Part shown: positions 45,405 to 55,319 of the stretch, one piece after another | How the letters are laid out: every line of letters begins with the position of its first letter | Numbering within the stretch: the first letter of the stretch is position 1 | From: JAGNRR01 sp964612525 | Lineage (GTDB): Bacteria; Bacteroidota; Bacteroidia; Chitinophagales; Chitinophagaceae | Assembly: GCA_964612525.1 (NCBI GenBank) | Contig: CAZTCQ010000001.1 | Coordinates: 1 to 64,000 of the forward strand | Direction: 5' to 3' | Length of the DNA stretch: 64,000 bases | Made by a program: the position numbers and the translations under genes | The notes under the pieces: generated by a model | Seen by the model: the letters and a program-made list of their open reading frames with translations, nothing else | Told to the model about the DNA's origin: nothing | Database searches by the model: none

Positions 45405-46625
45405 ATGAACGAAGGTAAAAAGCCAATTATTGATGTGAGTTATAGTTACAATGTTTTGGAAGAATCATTGGAGTTATTGAGCAATCGAAAAGATTTATTT
45501 ATCGGGATTCCTTGCGAACTTCATTATCAAGAAAAACGCGTTCCGCTAACTCCAGCAGCTGTTTCGGTCTTGGTTAATAATGGCCATAAGGTTTATATTG
45601 AAACAAAATCTGGAATGGGAGCTAGTTATGAAGACAGTGACTATTCTGAGGCGGGGGCCAAAATATGCTATGGTAAAAAAGAAGTTTTTGACGCCGATAC
45701 CATTATTAAAACGGCTCCAATTTCTGATGAAGAATTAGACTATCTTAAGCCGAAACAAAAAGTGCTTTCTCCTCTTCATTTGCCTAAAATGAGTAAAGAA
45801 CATTTGCAAAAATGTCTGGACAAACAGATAGTCGGCATTTCTCTGGCAGATATAAAGGACGAAAATGAAAATTATCCCATTGTTCAGTCCATGAGTCAAA
45901 TCGCAGGTGTCTATGCGATTCAAGCCGCAGCCAATTTATTAAATATAAATAATGGGGGTAGAGGGATTCTTCTTGGTGGAGTTACCGGTGTCCCGCCTAC
46001 TCGTGTGGTGATTTTAGGAGCGGGTTTAGTAGCCCTACATGCTGCAAGAGCGGCTATTGGCCTAGGAGCGAACGTTCAAGTTTTTGATACATCGGTCAAT
46101 CGTCTCATGCGTCTGCAAAATGATTTGAATCAAAATATATACACTTCTATTTTAGACAATGTTTTCTTTCAGAATGCTTTATCCAAAGCCGACGTTCTCA
46201 TTGGAGCGGTCAAACCGAAACGAGGAGTTGTGCCTATGATTGTTACGGAAGAAAATGTCCAGCAAATGAAAAATGGATCTGTGATCGTTGATGTAAATAT
46301 TGACAAAGGCGGCTGCATAGAAACTTCGCAAATGACGAGCCATGAAGCCCCAACCTTTTCTAAATACGGAGTCACACATTATTGTGTGCCCAATATGGCG
46401 TCTGGAGTACCGAGAACAGCTTCTCAAATGATTAGCAACATTATCATGCCGCTAGTGCTCGAGGCCTTTAATAACGAAGGCGGCTTTAGTCGTATGATAC
46501 TGAATAAACGAAATATAATTCATGCGGTATATGCCTATGAAGGCAAGCTAACTCATAAATCTTTAGCTGACCGTTTTGACATGAAATACACCCATTTAGA
46601 CTTAATTTTGCCCAGCAATTATTAA
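45405..46625 (+). CDS. ald: Alanine dehydrogenase
   Basis: Interconverts L-alanine and pyruvate plus ammonia with NAD. The 406-residue protein has the substrate Arg segment IPCELHYQEKRVPLTP, Lys in TIIKTAPIS, His in LSPLHLPKMSKE, the NAD loop VVILGAGLVALHAARAAIGL, the conserved VIVDVNIDKGGCIETS and HYCVPNMASGVPRTAS. Compared with the ~370-residue canonical enzyme it has about 30 extra N-terminal residues before the LFIGIP strand, as seen in many Bacteroidota members. It lies 18 bp after the MBL gene. Confidence 0.94.
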   Translation: MNEGKKPIIDVSYSYNVLEESLELLSNRKDLFIGIPCELHYQEKRVPLTPAAVSVLVNNGHKVYIETKSGMGASYEDSDYSEAGAKICYGKKEVFDADTIIKTAPISDEELDYLKPKQKVLSPLHLPKMSKEHLQKCLDKQIVGISLADIKDENENYPIVQSMSQIAGVYAIQAAANLLNINNGGRGILLGGVTGVPPTRVVILGAGLVALHAARAAIGLGANVQVFDTSVNRLMRLQNDLNQNIYTSILDNVFFQNALSKADVLIGAVKPKRGVVPMIVTEENVQQMKNGSVIVDVNIDKGGCIETSQMTSHEAPTFSKYGVTHYCVPNMASGVPRTASQMISNIIMPLVLEAFNNEGGFSRMILNKRNIIHAVYAYEGKLTHKSLADRFDMKYTHLDLILPSNY

Positions 46626-46650
46626 GTAAAAAACTTCAATAGATTAAAGA

Positions 46651-46998
46651 ATGAACAAAGGAAAAGCCGGATATAATATGCTGATGATTTTATCAGCCGT
46701 AGACAATGAATTTCAAAAAGAAGAAAAGGAAGTTATTGAGCGTTTTGTAAAAAAAATGTGGAATAGCGATTATGATGAAGCTGCTTGGTCAAAATCTATT
46801 CAAGAACTCTCTTCCGAGGATTGGATGCCACGTTTTAGAGAATGTCAAGATTATTTTTATGCAGAAGCTAGTGAAAGTGAAAGGAATGAGTTTCTAAAAT
46901 TTGCTGTTGAATTAGTAAAGGCGGATGATGTGATTACAGAAGAGGAGAATGAATTTTTAAAATCACTCTTTGATGCTTGGGACCCCGATCATCAGTAG
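46651..46998 (+). CDS. TerB-like small acidic protein
   Basis: A 115-residue all-helical acidic protein. The two-half pattern MLMILSAVDNEFQKEEKEVI and FAVELVKADDVITEEENEFL is the TerB (tellurite-resistance-type) metal-binding-like fold. The biochemical role of TerB proteins is unsettled, and most are not about tellurite. It lies 25 bp after ald, and its last 7 bp overlap the end of the convergent TPR gene. Confidence 0.75.
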   Translation: MNKGKAGYNMLMILSAVDNEFQKEEKEVIERFVKKMWNSDYDEAAWSKSIQELSSEDWMPRFRECQDYFYAEASESERNEFLKFAVELVKADDVITEEENEFLKSLFDAWDPDHQ

Positions 46999-49010
46999 TT
47001 TGTAGCTACGGTTGGTTCATTCATGTTTAATGCCTTGTCTACATTGCCCACATTGAATATATAAAGCCCTAATTCTTTAGCGGCTTTGGCTGTTTCTTTA
47101 TAAGAAAACATTTGCTGTTGTACGATTGTGTTTTTTTGATAAGAAGTTTCAAACGAAATAGTTTTATATCCTTGTTTTGTTCCAAACTTGACATAAACGT
47201 CAATGGCATCGGTAGCCGTTTTATTTTTATCAATCCAATTTACGTTCATCTTTTTTAGATAAGCAAGAATTTCTTTTTCTTCATCAGTATCAGCCTTTGC
47301 TTGCAGTCGCATAGCAACACGTAACGACTGAAATGGAATGAGCTGAGGATAGTCTTCGTAAGCTTTATGTATGTACAGTTGGGCATTCGTTTTGTCCTCA
47401 GCTTTTTGAAGACACTGAGCGTAGGCAAGGTAGACGCGACTAAGAAATAAATTCTCATATTCTGTATCGATATCCGTTCCAGTGAGTACTTCCTTTAAAT
47501 CTTTCATTGCCTTTTGGTAATCACCTTTTTCCATAGAAAGTCGCGCAATAAAATATTGATAGTACTTCCTCAGTTTAGGACGATTGTCTTCCTCAGCGTA
47601 CTTTTTATATTGTTTTAAAAAAAAGTTTGTTGAAAAGTCATTAATCAAACTCCAGATTTCATCATAGGAAACCGTGTTTTCAGTAGAGAACAATTTATAA
47701 ATCACCAACTCCCTTTCAGGATTGGCCGCTAGTTGATTGATAATTAAAAACTGTAAACCAAACTTCTCAGTGCTTAATTGAGCAAGCTTGCTCAAGCTTG
47801 AAAAACTATACCACCAGGATCGTTTGGAGAATTTAATCTGCTGAATTTCTCTTTGCTTAATCACAAGCTGAAGCAGGGCATTGGTAAAATCATAATGACT
47901 TTGCCCTAAGGTTGTTCCGATATGAATTTCTTTAAATTGCTCCGCTTTTAAGGTGTGTTTTTTAGCTTCTTTTAGTTGTCCATCATAAAGTAATCCTCTC
48001 GCCAAGGCTATGTTATACCAGCCAAAACCCGGAGTCGTTCCATTGGCAGACATTATATCTTTAATTTCTTGAATACTTTCCTTAGGAAGCCCTCTATAAA
48101 TATTTAAGATAGAAGAGTAATAAAATGATTCATCAAGTCGCTTATCACCTTGGTCAATCTTTTTTGCCTGATTATAATAAAAAGTAGCCTCCCTAAATTT
48201 ACCTTGAATGGCGCAATAGGTAGCGTAGTTATTTTCAGGAAAATAATAAGTTCCTTTGAGTTTATTGTAGGTTTTATCCGCCCGTTCAATATCCAATTGA
48301 TAACTGTACAAAATAGATCTGTAGTGCCAGACCGAACTCATGTTATCCGCCACATAATCTGATGAAAACATTTTATTATTAAAAACTGCATCGGCTTTTA
48401 GCTTTAAGACAGCCGAGTCCAACAACTTATTAGCGTATTGCTCGTTTTCTTCAATCGAGTTTTTTAAAAAACTATACTTTTTGCTAGTGTGAAATCTATT
48501 TCTATGAACTGTCCAACCCAAATAGCAATATGTGTCTGCATAAACTTCGTGTTGATGATTTATTCTTTTGCTCCATTGTAAATGCTTCCATACTAAATCG
48601 GCCCGATCCATGTTACTGTAACAATTCATGAGGTGATAAACCATATAATCATAATCTCGACGGAGCTGATAGTGACGGTAGAATAACTCATACATTCCGG
48701 TGCGAGTAGTAATTTCTTTTTTAAAATCTTTATACAGAAGGTCTAACGCTTTTTGCAATTGTTCACCGGCTAATTTGAATCCACGATAGTCCGAGGCTCG
48801 CTCATAACGATACGTCCCCTCATACATCCAACCCACATAGTAAGAACTGTCGATTCGCTTAAACTCACGAGATCGAGCCATTGCGTTTTCACTATTATAA
48901 TAAACCCCAATGCGCTTAGCATCAATCTCGTAGCGTTCATTGGACAAGGGAGCAGCTAAAAGACTACACGCCAATAAAGTCAGTGAAGTTATGAGGATTA
49001 AAACTTTCAA
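46992..49010 (-). CDS. Exported TPR-repeat protein of the MoxR operon
   Basis: A 672-residue protein with signal peptide MKVLILITSLTLLACSLLAA (no clean lipobox). Helical TPR-like repeats follow throughout, for example ENNYATYCAIQGKFREATFY, FGWYNIALARGLLYDGQLKE, YFIARLSMEKGDYQKAMKDL and SRVYLAYAQCLQKAEDKTNA. It is probably a periplasmic scaffold. The ATG directly abuts the moxR stop (no gap), so it is translated from the moxR transcript as the last gene of the DUF58-transglutaminase-moxR-TPR operon. The function is inferred only from that context. Confidence 0.75.
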   Translation of the reverse strand: MKVLILITSLTLLACSLLAAPLSNERYEIDAKRIGVYYNSENAMARSREFKRIDSSYYVGWMYEGTYRYERASDYRGFKLAGEQLQKALDLLYKDFKKEITTRTGMYELFYRHYQLRRDYDYMVYHLMNCYSNMDRADLVWKHLQWSKRINHQHEVYADTYCYLGWTVHRNRFHTSKKYSFLKNSIEENEQYANKLLDSAVLKLKADAVFNNKMFSSDYVADNMSSVWHYRSILYSYQLDIERADKTYNKLKGTYYFPENNYATYCAIQGKFREATFYYNQAKKIDQGDKRLDESFYYSSILNIYRGLPKESIQEIKDIMSANGTTPGFGWYNIALARGLLYDGQLKEAKKHTLKAEQFKEIHIGTTLGQSHYDFTNALLQLVIKQREIQQIKFSKRSWWYSFSSLSKLAQLSTEKFGLQFLIINQLAANPERELVIYKLFSTENTVSYDEIWSLINDFSTNFFLKQYKKYAEEDNRPKLRKYYQYFIARLSMEKGDYQKAMKDLKEVLTGTDIDTEYENLFLSRVYLAYAQCLQKAEDKTNAQLYIHKAYEDYPQLIPFQSLRVAMRLQAKADTDEEKEILAYLKKMNVNWIDKNKTATDAIDVYVKFGTKQGYKTISFETSYQKNTIVQQQMFSYKETAKAAKELGLYIFNVGNVDKALNMNEPTVATNY

Positions 49011-49988
49011 CTACGAAATTTTAAGACCGTTCAGTCGATTTAACTCAGTATCAATGATTACTTGAAGTGCATTGGTTTTAGCTTCTTGACTTCGGTATTC
49101 CAAACGATGTTCTAAAACTGGAACACTCAATTTTTTAATATCATCCTCTACCACATAAGTCCGATTTTGCAAATAAGCATAGGCTCGGAGACATTTTAAA
49201 AAAATAATCCCACTCCTAGGAGAAGCGCCCAACATAATACCGCTATGCTCTCGAGTGGCTCGAATAATATTGCTTACGGCTTTAATTATTTCTGAGTGTA
49301 CTTCTACTTTTTCGGCAGCACGTTGTGCTTCTACAACTTCATTTAAATTGATTACATCACTCAAGTTTTTTAGATTACTATGAATATTCTGGTAGTTGCT
49401 ATAAATTTCTATCTCAGTTTCTTCATTTACATAACCAAAATGAATTTTCATAAAAAAACGATCCAATTGAGCTGCAGGTAGAGGGTAGGTTCCTTCCATT
49501 TCAATTGGATTCTGCGTGGCGATTGTAAAGAATAATTCTTCTAATTGATACGTTTTATCACCCATGGTAATCTGATTTTCAGCCATGGCTTCAAGGAGAG
49601 CAGATTGCACTTTGGGTGAGGCTCGATTTATTTCATCGGCCAAAAGTACATTGCAAAATAGCGGCCCCTTTTTGAAAACAAAGTCCGTATTTCGTTCGTC
49701 AAATATGAAACTGCCTAATAAATCCATAGGTAATAAATCCGGTGTAAACTGAACTCGTTTAAATTCGGCCCCTCCACCGATTGAACGAGCTAAGGTCTTA
49801 GCCAGAACTGTTTTACCCGTCCCCGGATTGTCTTCCATAAGAATATGGCCTCCGGCAATGAGCGCCGTAATTACCAATTCAACTTGTTCAGATTTTCCCT
49901 TAATGATTTTTTCAAGGTTCGTTGCCAAACGATCAATTGAACGCGGAGCAGTAACAATGGGTTCTTGTGTTTCGTTTATTGATTCCAT
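49011..49988 (-). CDS. MoxR-family AAA ATPase
   Basis: A 325-residue AAA+ ATPase of the MoxR branch. Walker A is DNPGTGKT (residues 53-60). Walker B is NVLLADEINRASP, followed by QSALLEAMAENQITMGDKTY. The sensor region is FFTIATQNPIEMEGTYPLPAAQLDRF, and the C-terminal lid contains GASPRSGIIFLKC. MoxR proteins act as chaperones in maturing complexes encoded next to them, typically with DUF58 or VWA partners. Here they lie immediately 3' of a transglutaminase-like gene (5-bp gap) and a DUF58 gene. Confidence 0.93.
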   Translation of the reverse strand: MESINETQEPIVTAPRSIDRLATNLEKIIKGKSEQVELVITALIAGGHILMEDNPGTGKTVLAKTLARSIGGGAEFKRVQFTPDLLPMDLLGSFIFDERNTDFVFKKGPLFCNVLLADEINRASPKVQSALLEAMAENQITMGDKTYQLEELFFTIATQNPIEMEGTYPLPAAQLDRFFMKIHFGYVNEETEIEIYSNYQNIHSNLKNLSDVINLNEVVEAQRAAEKVEVHSEIIKAVSNIIRATREHSGIMLGASPRSGIIFLKCLRAYAYLQNRTYVVEDDIKKLSVPVLEHRLEYRSQEAKTNALQVIIDTELNRLNGLKIS

Positions 49989-49993
49989 ATCAT

Positions 49994-52582
49994 TTAATTA
50001 TTAGCGTAAGACAAAAAGTACATAAATGCTCTTCTCGGGTTTATAAACTTTTTTAATCTCTCTTTAAAGGTGGTTTTTTGTCGAATATTGTCAGTAAAGG
50101 TACTATAATAAGTATCTAAGAACCGAAGTGCGTCCTGAGAAGGCTCAATCGACGAAAATTTGATTTGCTGATGCAAGTGAGCAAATCGATCATAGTCATT
50201 TTTGAATTCAGGTACAATATCGTTTTTGGCATACTCTGCTAGCGTTTTATTTTTTTGCTCATAGCCCAACTGGTTAAGATAAAAACTAGTGTACCTAAAC
50301 AGCCGATAAGATTTTTCTCTGTTAGTCGAACTGCGCTTGAACCGCAAAGCATATCCTTTTAAGATTAAATAGGGTAGCGATAGAATGAACAGTAAAACAA
50401 ATAAAACTAGCAACAGGATTTTGAGAAGGAATAGTAGACCACTGGGCATATTTTCCTCTTCACTTTTTTCATCCTCAGTCACTTTTTGCTTTTTCTTTTT
50501 TACATACACTTCGTCAATCGCCAAAGGCTTAGGAAGTTTATTTAAAATAGTCTCCAATGAATTGGCCGGTAGACTTCCATAATCTTGATTATAGCTTACG
50601 CTGGTTACATAATCATTTGGTTTCAGTTCACTTGCCGAAATCTGCAAGGAATCAAACCAGATTTTTGATTTTGAAATATCCAAACTCAGTTTTTCATTTA
50701 CGTTTTTGAATTCTTTCTCTTTATACAAAAAGTGATTAGTCTGAAGCTGAAGCAACCCTAAAGCAGTGTCAATGTCAATTAGGTTACCACTAGCTACCAC
50801 GACTGCTTTCGGTGGTTGCATGGGCGGTGTGCCATCCGGTTTGGGAGACTGTTGTGCCTCCTCATTTCCTATGGTCATATCAAAATCTAGCCATCCATAT
50901 TCGGGAAAATAAACTTGTACCCAAGCATGAGCTTGATCCTGATAATACCAATACCAGCCTTTGTTATTATCGCTGCGATCCACCGTTAAGAAACCAACCG
51001 CGATACGAGAAGGGATTTTCATGGCGCGCAGAAGAAGTAAACTAGAACCAGCGTAGTAAGTACACCAACCTTTTTTTGTTTCAAACATAAAGGTGCTCAG
51101 CTTCGAGGCTCCAGGCAATCCAGGAATCCCTGGATTGTCGCTGTATGAATAAACACCTTCTCCCAAAGGATTCTTTTGTTTAAAATACGATCGTATGGCC
51201 AAGACTTTGTCAATCGTTTTTTCAGTTTCGTTTCCAAGACTATCGGCTAAGGTTTTAAAATTGGAAAACTTCCTTGAGGTAGGAAAAAAAGTATAATAAT
51301 CTAAGAAGCGCTTGTCTGTATTTTTATAATTTCTTGCTTTACGCAACTCTGCAAACCGCTGCTTCTGAAAAGCGTTTATCATCTCATCGTCTGTGTTGTA
51401 GATAAAATAGGCACTATTCAGTTTAGAAACTTTACTCTTGGCACGATAAGCGTGCAGATACTCATCTTGAAAATCTTTCTCTACCGTAATGGGCTGCACT
51501 TCGTATGCCGTGTGAGGAGCAACAAACGCATCGGCGGCCAATCGTTTTTTATAGACTTCAATTTCTACCTCTTGAAGCATTTTGTTGCTATTGGCGCTAT
51601 CCAGAACGCTTTTATTTTTTTCTTTCGAGAATAAAGGCACGGCGCTAGGGTCGGGGGCGAATTCATCCTTGAATGGCATCAGTGGGTCACGCTCAAAAGT
51701 TTCGGTGAGCGTATCAAACTTAGTAAAATAGTAGGAGGTGAGATATAAGGGATTAGGGAAGTCGCTACCTTCGAAAAAGTTATTTATATAAGCACAGAAC
51801 ACCAACTCATTGGTTCGTTTGTTGTTATTTTTCATGCCCATTTTCTCTTGATTCTGTACCGTGCCGTCTTTATTTTTTTTCAGCATGGAGTTGTCATCAT
51901 TGGCCTGAGCGGTACCATATTGCTCCAAAGTGTCTTTAATTTCATTTTTTAATATTAGAATGACACCCGCACTGGAGATTAGTAAAAACAAAAAGAATAA
52001 AACCAGTCGTTTCATAAGCTTACTCCAATTGAAGGATCGGTTTGCTTTGTAACGAAAAAGTTCGTTAGCCGTAAAAATGAGATAGATGCAATAAAAAATA
52101 ATGGGAACGAGTACCAATATAATTTTCTTCATGGTAAACTCTCCCGTCTTTGACAATAGGTAAATAGAAAGGAGAAAGAAAAATGAGGAGACAATAATTG
52201 AGAAATAAGAATACCGCTGGAGGCCCCAACCCATAAAAATTCCAAGTGAAAACAAGATGGCAAAAACCAGAAAACTTTTTGAAATAAAAAAGGCATCAAA
52301 TTCACCCACGGAAATATTATCTATAAAGCGATAAGAAATAAAAAAAACAGCTAAAATTAAAAGAAACGAAGTGATAAAACGAAGACGACCACTATATAGT
52401 AAACTACCTACTGTAATGCCAATTCCAAAATATAAGGCCTGTGCAACCCATTGATTGTTTAGAATACTAAAAAAGGAATTCGCTTGCCAAAGCAAGAATC
52501 CAGCGACCAAGATAGTAGGTAGCACCAAAAAAACGAGCTGCGCCCACCTATGTTTATTTTGTATGCTGGTTATGTTCTTCAC
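49994..52582 (-). CDS. Membrane protein with transglutaminase-like domain
   Basis: An 862-residue protein. About six N-terminal membrane helices (residues ~15-215) precede a periplasmic region with a transglutaminase-like domain. Its triad is intact: Cys507 in KGWCTYYAG, His552 in QAHAWVQVYFP, and Asp566 in GWLDFDMT. A further membrane helix occurs near residue 710 (FLLKILLLVLFVLLFILSL) before a cytoplasmic tail. This is the TgpA-like architecture found beside MoxR and DUF58 genes. Its start overlaps the DUF58 stop by 4 bp (ATGA), and moxR follows after 5 bp. Peptide or peptidoglycan-linked substrates are suspected but not established. Confidence 0.88.
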   Translation of the reverse strand: MKNITSIQNKHRWAQLVFLVLPTILVAGFLLWQANSFFSILNNQWVAQALYFGIGITVGSLLYSGRLRFITSFLLILAVFFISYRFIDNISVGEFDAFFISKSFLVFAILFSLGIFMGWGLQRYSYFSIIVSSFFFLLSIYLLSKTGEFTMKKIILVLVPIIFYCIYLIFTANELFRYKANRSFNWSKLMKRLVLFFLFLLISSAGVILILKNEIKDTLEQYGTAQANDDNSMLKKNKDGTVQNQEKMGMKNNNKRTNELVFCAYINNFFEGSDFPNPLYLTSYYFTKFDTLTETFERDPLMPFKDEFAPDPSAVPLFSKEKNKSVLDSANSNKMLQEVEIEVYKKRLAADAFVAPHTAYEVQPITVEKDFQDEYLHAYRAKSKVSKLNSAYFIYNTDDEMINAFQKQRFAELRKARNYKNTDKRFLDYYTFFPTSRKFSNFKTLADSLGNETEKTIDKVLAIRSYFKQKNPLGEGVYSYSDNPGIPGLPGASKLSTFMFETKKGWCTYYAGSSLLLLRAMKIPSRIAVGFLTVDRSDNNKGWYWYYQDQAHAWVQVYFPEYGWLDFDMTIGNEEAQQSPKPDGTPPMQPPKAVVVASGNLIDIDTALGLLQLQTNHFLYKEKEFKNVNEKLSLDISKSKIWFDSLQISASELKPNDYVTSVSYNQDYGSLPANSLETILNKLPKPLAIDEVYVKKKKQKVTEDEKSEEENMPSGLLFLLKILLLVLFVLLFILSLPYLILKGYALRFKRSSTNREKSYRLFRYTSFYLNQLGYEQKNKTLAEYAKNDIVPEFKNDYDRFAHLHQQIKFSSIEPSQDALRFLDTYYSTFTDNIRQKTTFKERLKKFINPRRAFMYFLSYANN

Positions 52583-53913
52583 TGAATAATTTCTGTTTTA
52601 GCCAAGCTGTCTTGTAATAAATTAATGTGCGATTCTATTTCTTTTTCCCAACCAAGCCGCTGAGGATTACTGCGCCAATCAGACAACAAGTCTTCATTAA
52701 TAGGGTTTTTGGGGCGTAAGAAGAAACGACTCCACCAATAGGAATTGTCCAAGTTAGAAAATATTGTCCGAAGGTCAATATAGAAGACTAGTTGCGCTGG
52801 AGTCACCTTGGCTAAAATCGTACTAATTTCATCGGTAGGCAATAGGCTATGCAGAAAAAGCACAGCTCCTTTATCAGAGTCCATGTATCGGCTCGGTTTG
52901 ATTTCTTTTTGCCATTCGGCTTGCGAAATTTGTTCCGCAATTTGATCATTGCCCACGAGTCCTTTCTTCATTTTTTCGAAATGCAATCGTACCTGAAGAT
53001 CCGATTCTGTGAGTTGCTGATAAAAGGACCAAATGAAATTTTTGTAATAATCAGCCATGGCGTCACTACTCAATTTAGTAAATAATTTCTCAGAGTAAAA
53101 ACTCGCATAGCAATTGATATGCGATGCATAAGGCGAAGTAATTTCTTGTTTTCTAACAAGTAACTCTTTGTTTTTGGCAAAGGCTTTCCATACAATTCGA
53201 CGGATGTCATCTGAGGCTTCATATTTTTTATACTCCAACCATTCACCCGGTATATGCCTCAATTGTCTGGTTCGTACCTCATCCGTTTCTGTTGTTTTGG
53301 GTTCAACGATTATTGATTGGGTGTCAATAGTTTTTGGCAAATTGACAAAACGAGATTGAATAGAATTTTTGAAAGTAAAAGAAAAAAAGCGAAACAAATC
53401 TTGAAAACTTAATAGAGCAGCATTGATTTTATATTCTTTGATATTGGGTAATTCTATGTGAGACCTATGACCCATAGTGGGAAAAAAAGTAAAACGATTT
53501 TCGCGTGCTAGAATAAAAGAGGAGGAAAGTTGATACTCATTGTATTCATACCGCACTTGAATACTTCCTAAAATTGGTCGGAAGATTTTTTGCATAAAGG
53601 TGTGTACTTCTATTTTCGGAGTATGAGCATCTTCGTTTTGATTAAGTACCTCAACATGAAAATATTCCCGATGGCGAATAAAGTAAAAACAAGCGGCCAA
53701 GGTGGAGAGTAAACTAATCAATAAAATGACCAACATTATACCAAACCCAATTTTACTCATTAAAATTAAAAAATGATGAAAGCTAGAAGTGTCTACTGCA
53801 GACTGATTGGCAAAGCGATAAATTAAAAATAATAAGGCTAGGAAAACAAAAAAGTTAAACCGCAATGGGAAAAACTGCGTAACGTATTTGAGTTGTTCTA
53901 TTTTCTTTTGCAC
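52579..53913 (-). CDS. DUF58 domain membrane protein
   Basis: A 444-residue protein with two N-terminal membrane segments (about residues 15-35 and 50-75) and the DUF58 core, recognised by RQLRHIPGEWLEYKKYEASD followed directly by DIRRIVWKAFAKNKELLVRK (around residues 215-255). The rest is a VWA-like fold. DUF58 proteins are the usual partners of MoxR ATPases. The start codon is GTG (53911-53913), with no ATG in a suitable place. It is the first gene of the operon and divergent from the DUF2130 gene (72 bp between starts). I see no convincing promoter. Confidence 0.88.
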   Translation of the reverse strand: MQKKIEQLKYVTQFFPLRFNFFVFLALLFLIYRFANQSAVDTSSFHHFLILMSKIGFGIMLVILLISLLSTLAACFYFIRHREYFHVEVLNQNEDAHTPKIEVHTFMQKIFRPILGSIQVRYEYNEYQLSSSFILARENRFTFFPTMGHRSHIELPNIKEYKINAALLSFQDLFRFFSFTFKNSIQSRFVNLPKTIDTQSIIVEPKTTETDEVRTRQLRHIPGEWLEYKKYEASDDIRRIVWKAFAKNKELLVRKQEITSPYASHINCYASFYSEKLFTKLSSDAMADYYKNFIWSFYQQLTESDLQVRLHFEKMKKGLVGNDQIAEQISQAEWQKEIKPSRYMDSDKGAVLFLHSLLPTDEISTILAKVTPAQLVFYIDLRTIFSNLDNSYWWSRFFLRPKNPINEDLLSDWRSNPQRLGWEKEIESHINLLQDSLAKTEIIQ

Positions 53914-53985
53914 AATGATAGTGGATACTTTAGCTAAAATAGTAATAATAGTTTTTCCTAAATTTACTTTAAGAATAATTTATTT

Positions 53986-55194
53986 ATGTCTCAATCAATT
54001 ACTTGTCCACATTGTCGCGAAACCTATGATCTTAGCGAAATACTAACGAAGGATATAGAAAAGCACTTAAAAGAAGGGCTTCAAAAAGATTTAAAAGCCA
54101 AACAAGCAGCTTTTGAAACAACTGTGGCAGAATTTGAAGAAAAAAAGAAAAATGAAAATGAACTTTTCAAAAAGAGACTCGAAGGCGAACTCAGTAAGCG
54201 AGAGCAACTTATGAAGGCCGCCGCCGAAAAAGAGCAAGAAGAAAAGGTAAAGGCCATGGAAAAAAAGCTGGAAGAGGAACAGCAAAAAATAAGAGAGTTG
54301 CAGCGGCTTGAAGTTGAGAAAATGGAATTAGAGAAGCAATTAAAAAACAAAGACGAGGAAGTAGCACTTCAAATTCAGAAAGAGAAACTAAAAATCGAAG
54401 AATCTTTAACTAAGCAATTGAGCGAAAAGATTTTATCACGCGAGCGAGAGAAAAGCGAGCTTGAAATTCAGAAACTTCAAAAGCAGCTCAATGATCAGAA
54501 AAAACTGACAGAAGAGTCTCAAAGAAAGCTTGAACAAGGCAGTATGCAAACCCAAGGCGAAGTTCTTGAATTAGCCTTGGAACAGTTACTTCGCGATACA
54601 TTTCCATATGACGAGGTCAATGAAATTGGTAAAGGCCGTAAAGGAGCCGACTGTATTCTTGTTGTAAAAAACGCTAGCGGTAAAATAGCAGGACGAATCG
54701 TATTTGAAAGCAAACGCACCAAAGAATTTAAAAAAGATTGGATTAATAAATTGAAAGAAGATACTCTGTCAGACCAAGGTGACGTTAGTGTGTTAGTTAC
54801 GCAGACTCTCCCAAAAGAACAACTCATGTTTGATAATGTGGACGGGGTTTGGGTTTGTAGTTTTAAAGAGGTTGCTAGTTTGGTTCGCTCTCTGAGAGAA
54901 GGAATATTACGTGTAGCCCAGGCCAAAAGCAGCCAAGAAAACAAAGGCGAGAAAAAAGAAATGCTGTATAACTACTTTACTAGCAATGAGTTTCGACAAC
55001 AAGTAGAAACTATTAATTCAGCCTACTTGTCTTTGAAATCTGGAATTGACCGAGAGCGTATGCAAATGGAAAAGATTTGGAAAGAACGTGAAAAACAAAT
55101 AGATAAAGTGCTTTTAAATAGCAATCATTTGATAGGTTCCATAGAAGGGATAACGGGCCACAAGCCAGAAGAGATAGGCAAAGTAGAAGGCTAG
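53986..55194 (+). CDS. DUF2130 protein: zinc ribbon, long coiled coil, nuclease-like domain
   Basis: A 402-residue protein. A short zinc-ribbon half-motif CPHCRETY lies at residues 7-14. A highly charged coiled coil runs from about residue 30 to 180. A C-terminal domain from about 185 contains EIGKGRKGADCILVV and GRIVFESKRTKEF. These D ... ExK residues suggest a PD-(D/E)XK-like nuclease fold, an inference from motif spacing only. DUF2130 proteins have no firmly established function. The gene is divergent from the DUF58 operon and stands alone. Confidence 0.85.
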   Translation: MSQSITCPHCRETYDLSEILTKDIEKHLKEGLQKDLKAKQAAFETTVAEFEEKKKNENELFKKRLEGELSKREQLMKAAAEKEQEEKVKAMEKKLEEEQQKIRELQRLEVEKMELEKQLKNKDEEVALQIQKEKLKIEESLTKQLSEKILSREREKSELEIQKLQKQLNDQKKLTEESQRKLEQGSMQTQGEVLELALEQLLRDTFPYDEVNEIGKGRKGADCILVVKNASGKIAGRIVFESKRTKEFKKDWINKLKEDTLSDQGDVSVLVTQTLPKEQLMFDNVDGVWVCSFKEVASLVRSLREGILRVAQAKSSQENKGEKKEMLYNYFTSNEFRQQVETINSAYLSLKSGIDRERMQMEKIWKEREKQIDKVLLNSNHLIGSIEGITGHKPEEIGKVEG

Positions 55195-55231
55195 TTGATT
55201 GAATTAACATAAGTTAAGATTAGATGCGTAC

Positions 55232-55262
55232 TTGTAATCGCAAAAAAAGATATTTACCTTGA
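55232..55262 (+). promoter_or_regulatory. Weak candidate promoter for the T9SS cargo gene at 55320
   Basis: TTG at 55232-55234 and TACCTTGA at 55255-55262 are 20 bp apart. The -7 box deviates from TAnnTTTG at its last two bases. The following ~57-bp leader is AT-rich and contains two TTTTAAC copies. Confidence 0.3.
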
Positions 55263-55319
55263 GCTAACGTTTTAACATATTTTAACGTCTTACTAATGAA
55301 CTCTTAAAAACTTAACATT

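Noticed and set aside
54081..54350. Minus-strand Ser/Phe-rich open frames
   Set aside because: They are the reverse complement of the Lys/Glu-rich coiled coil of the DUF2130 gene, which suppresses stop codons on the other strand.
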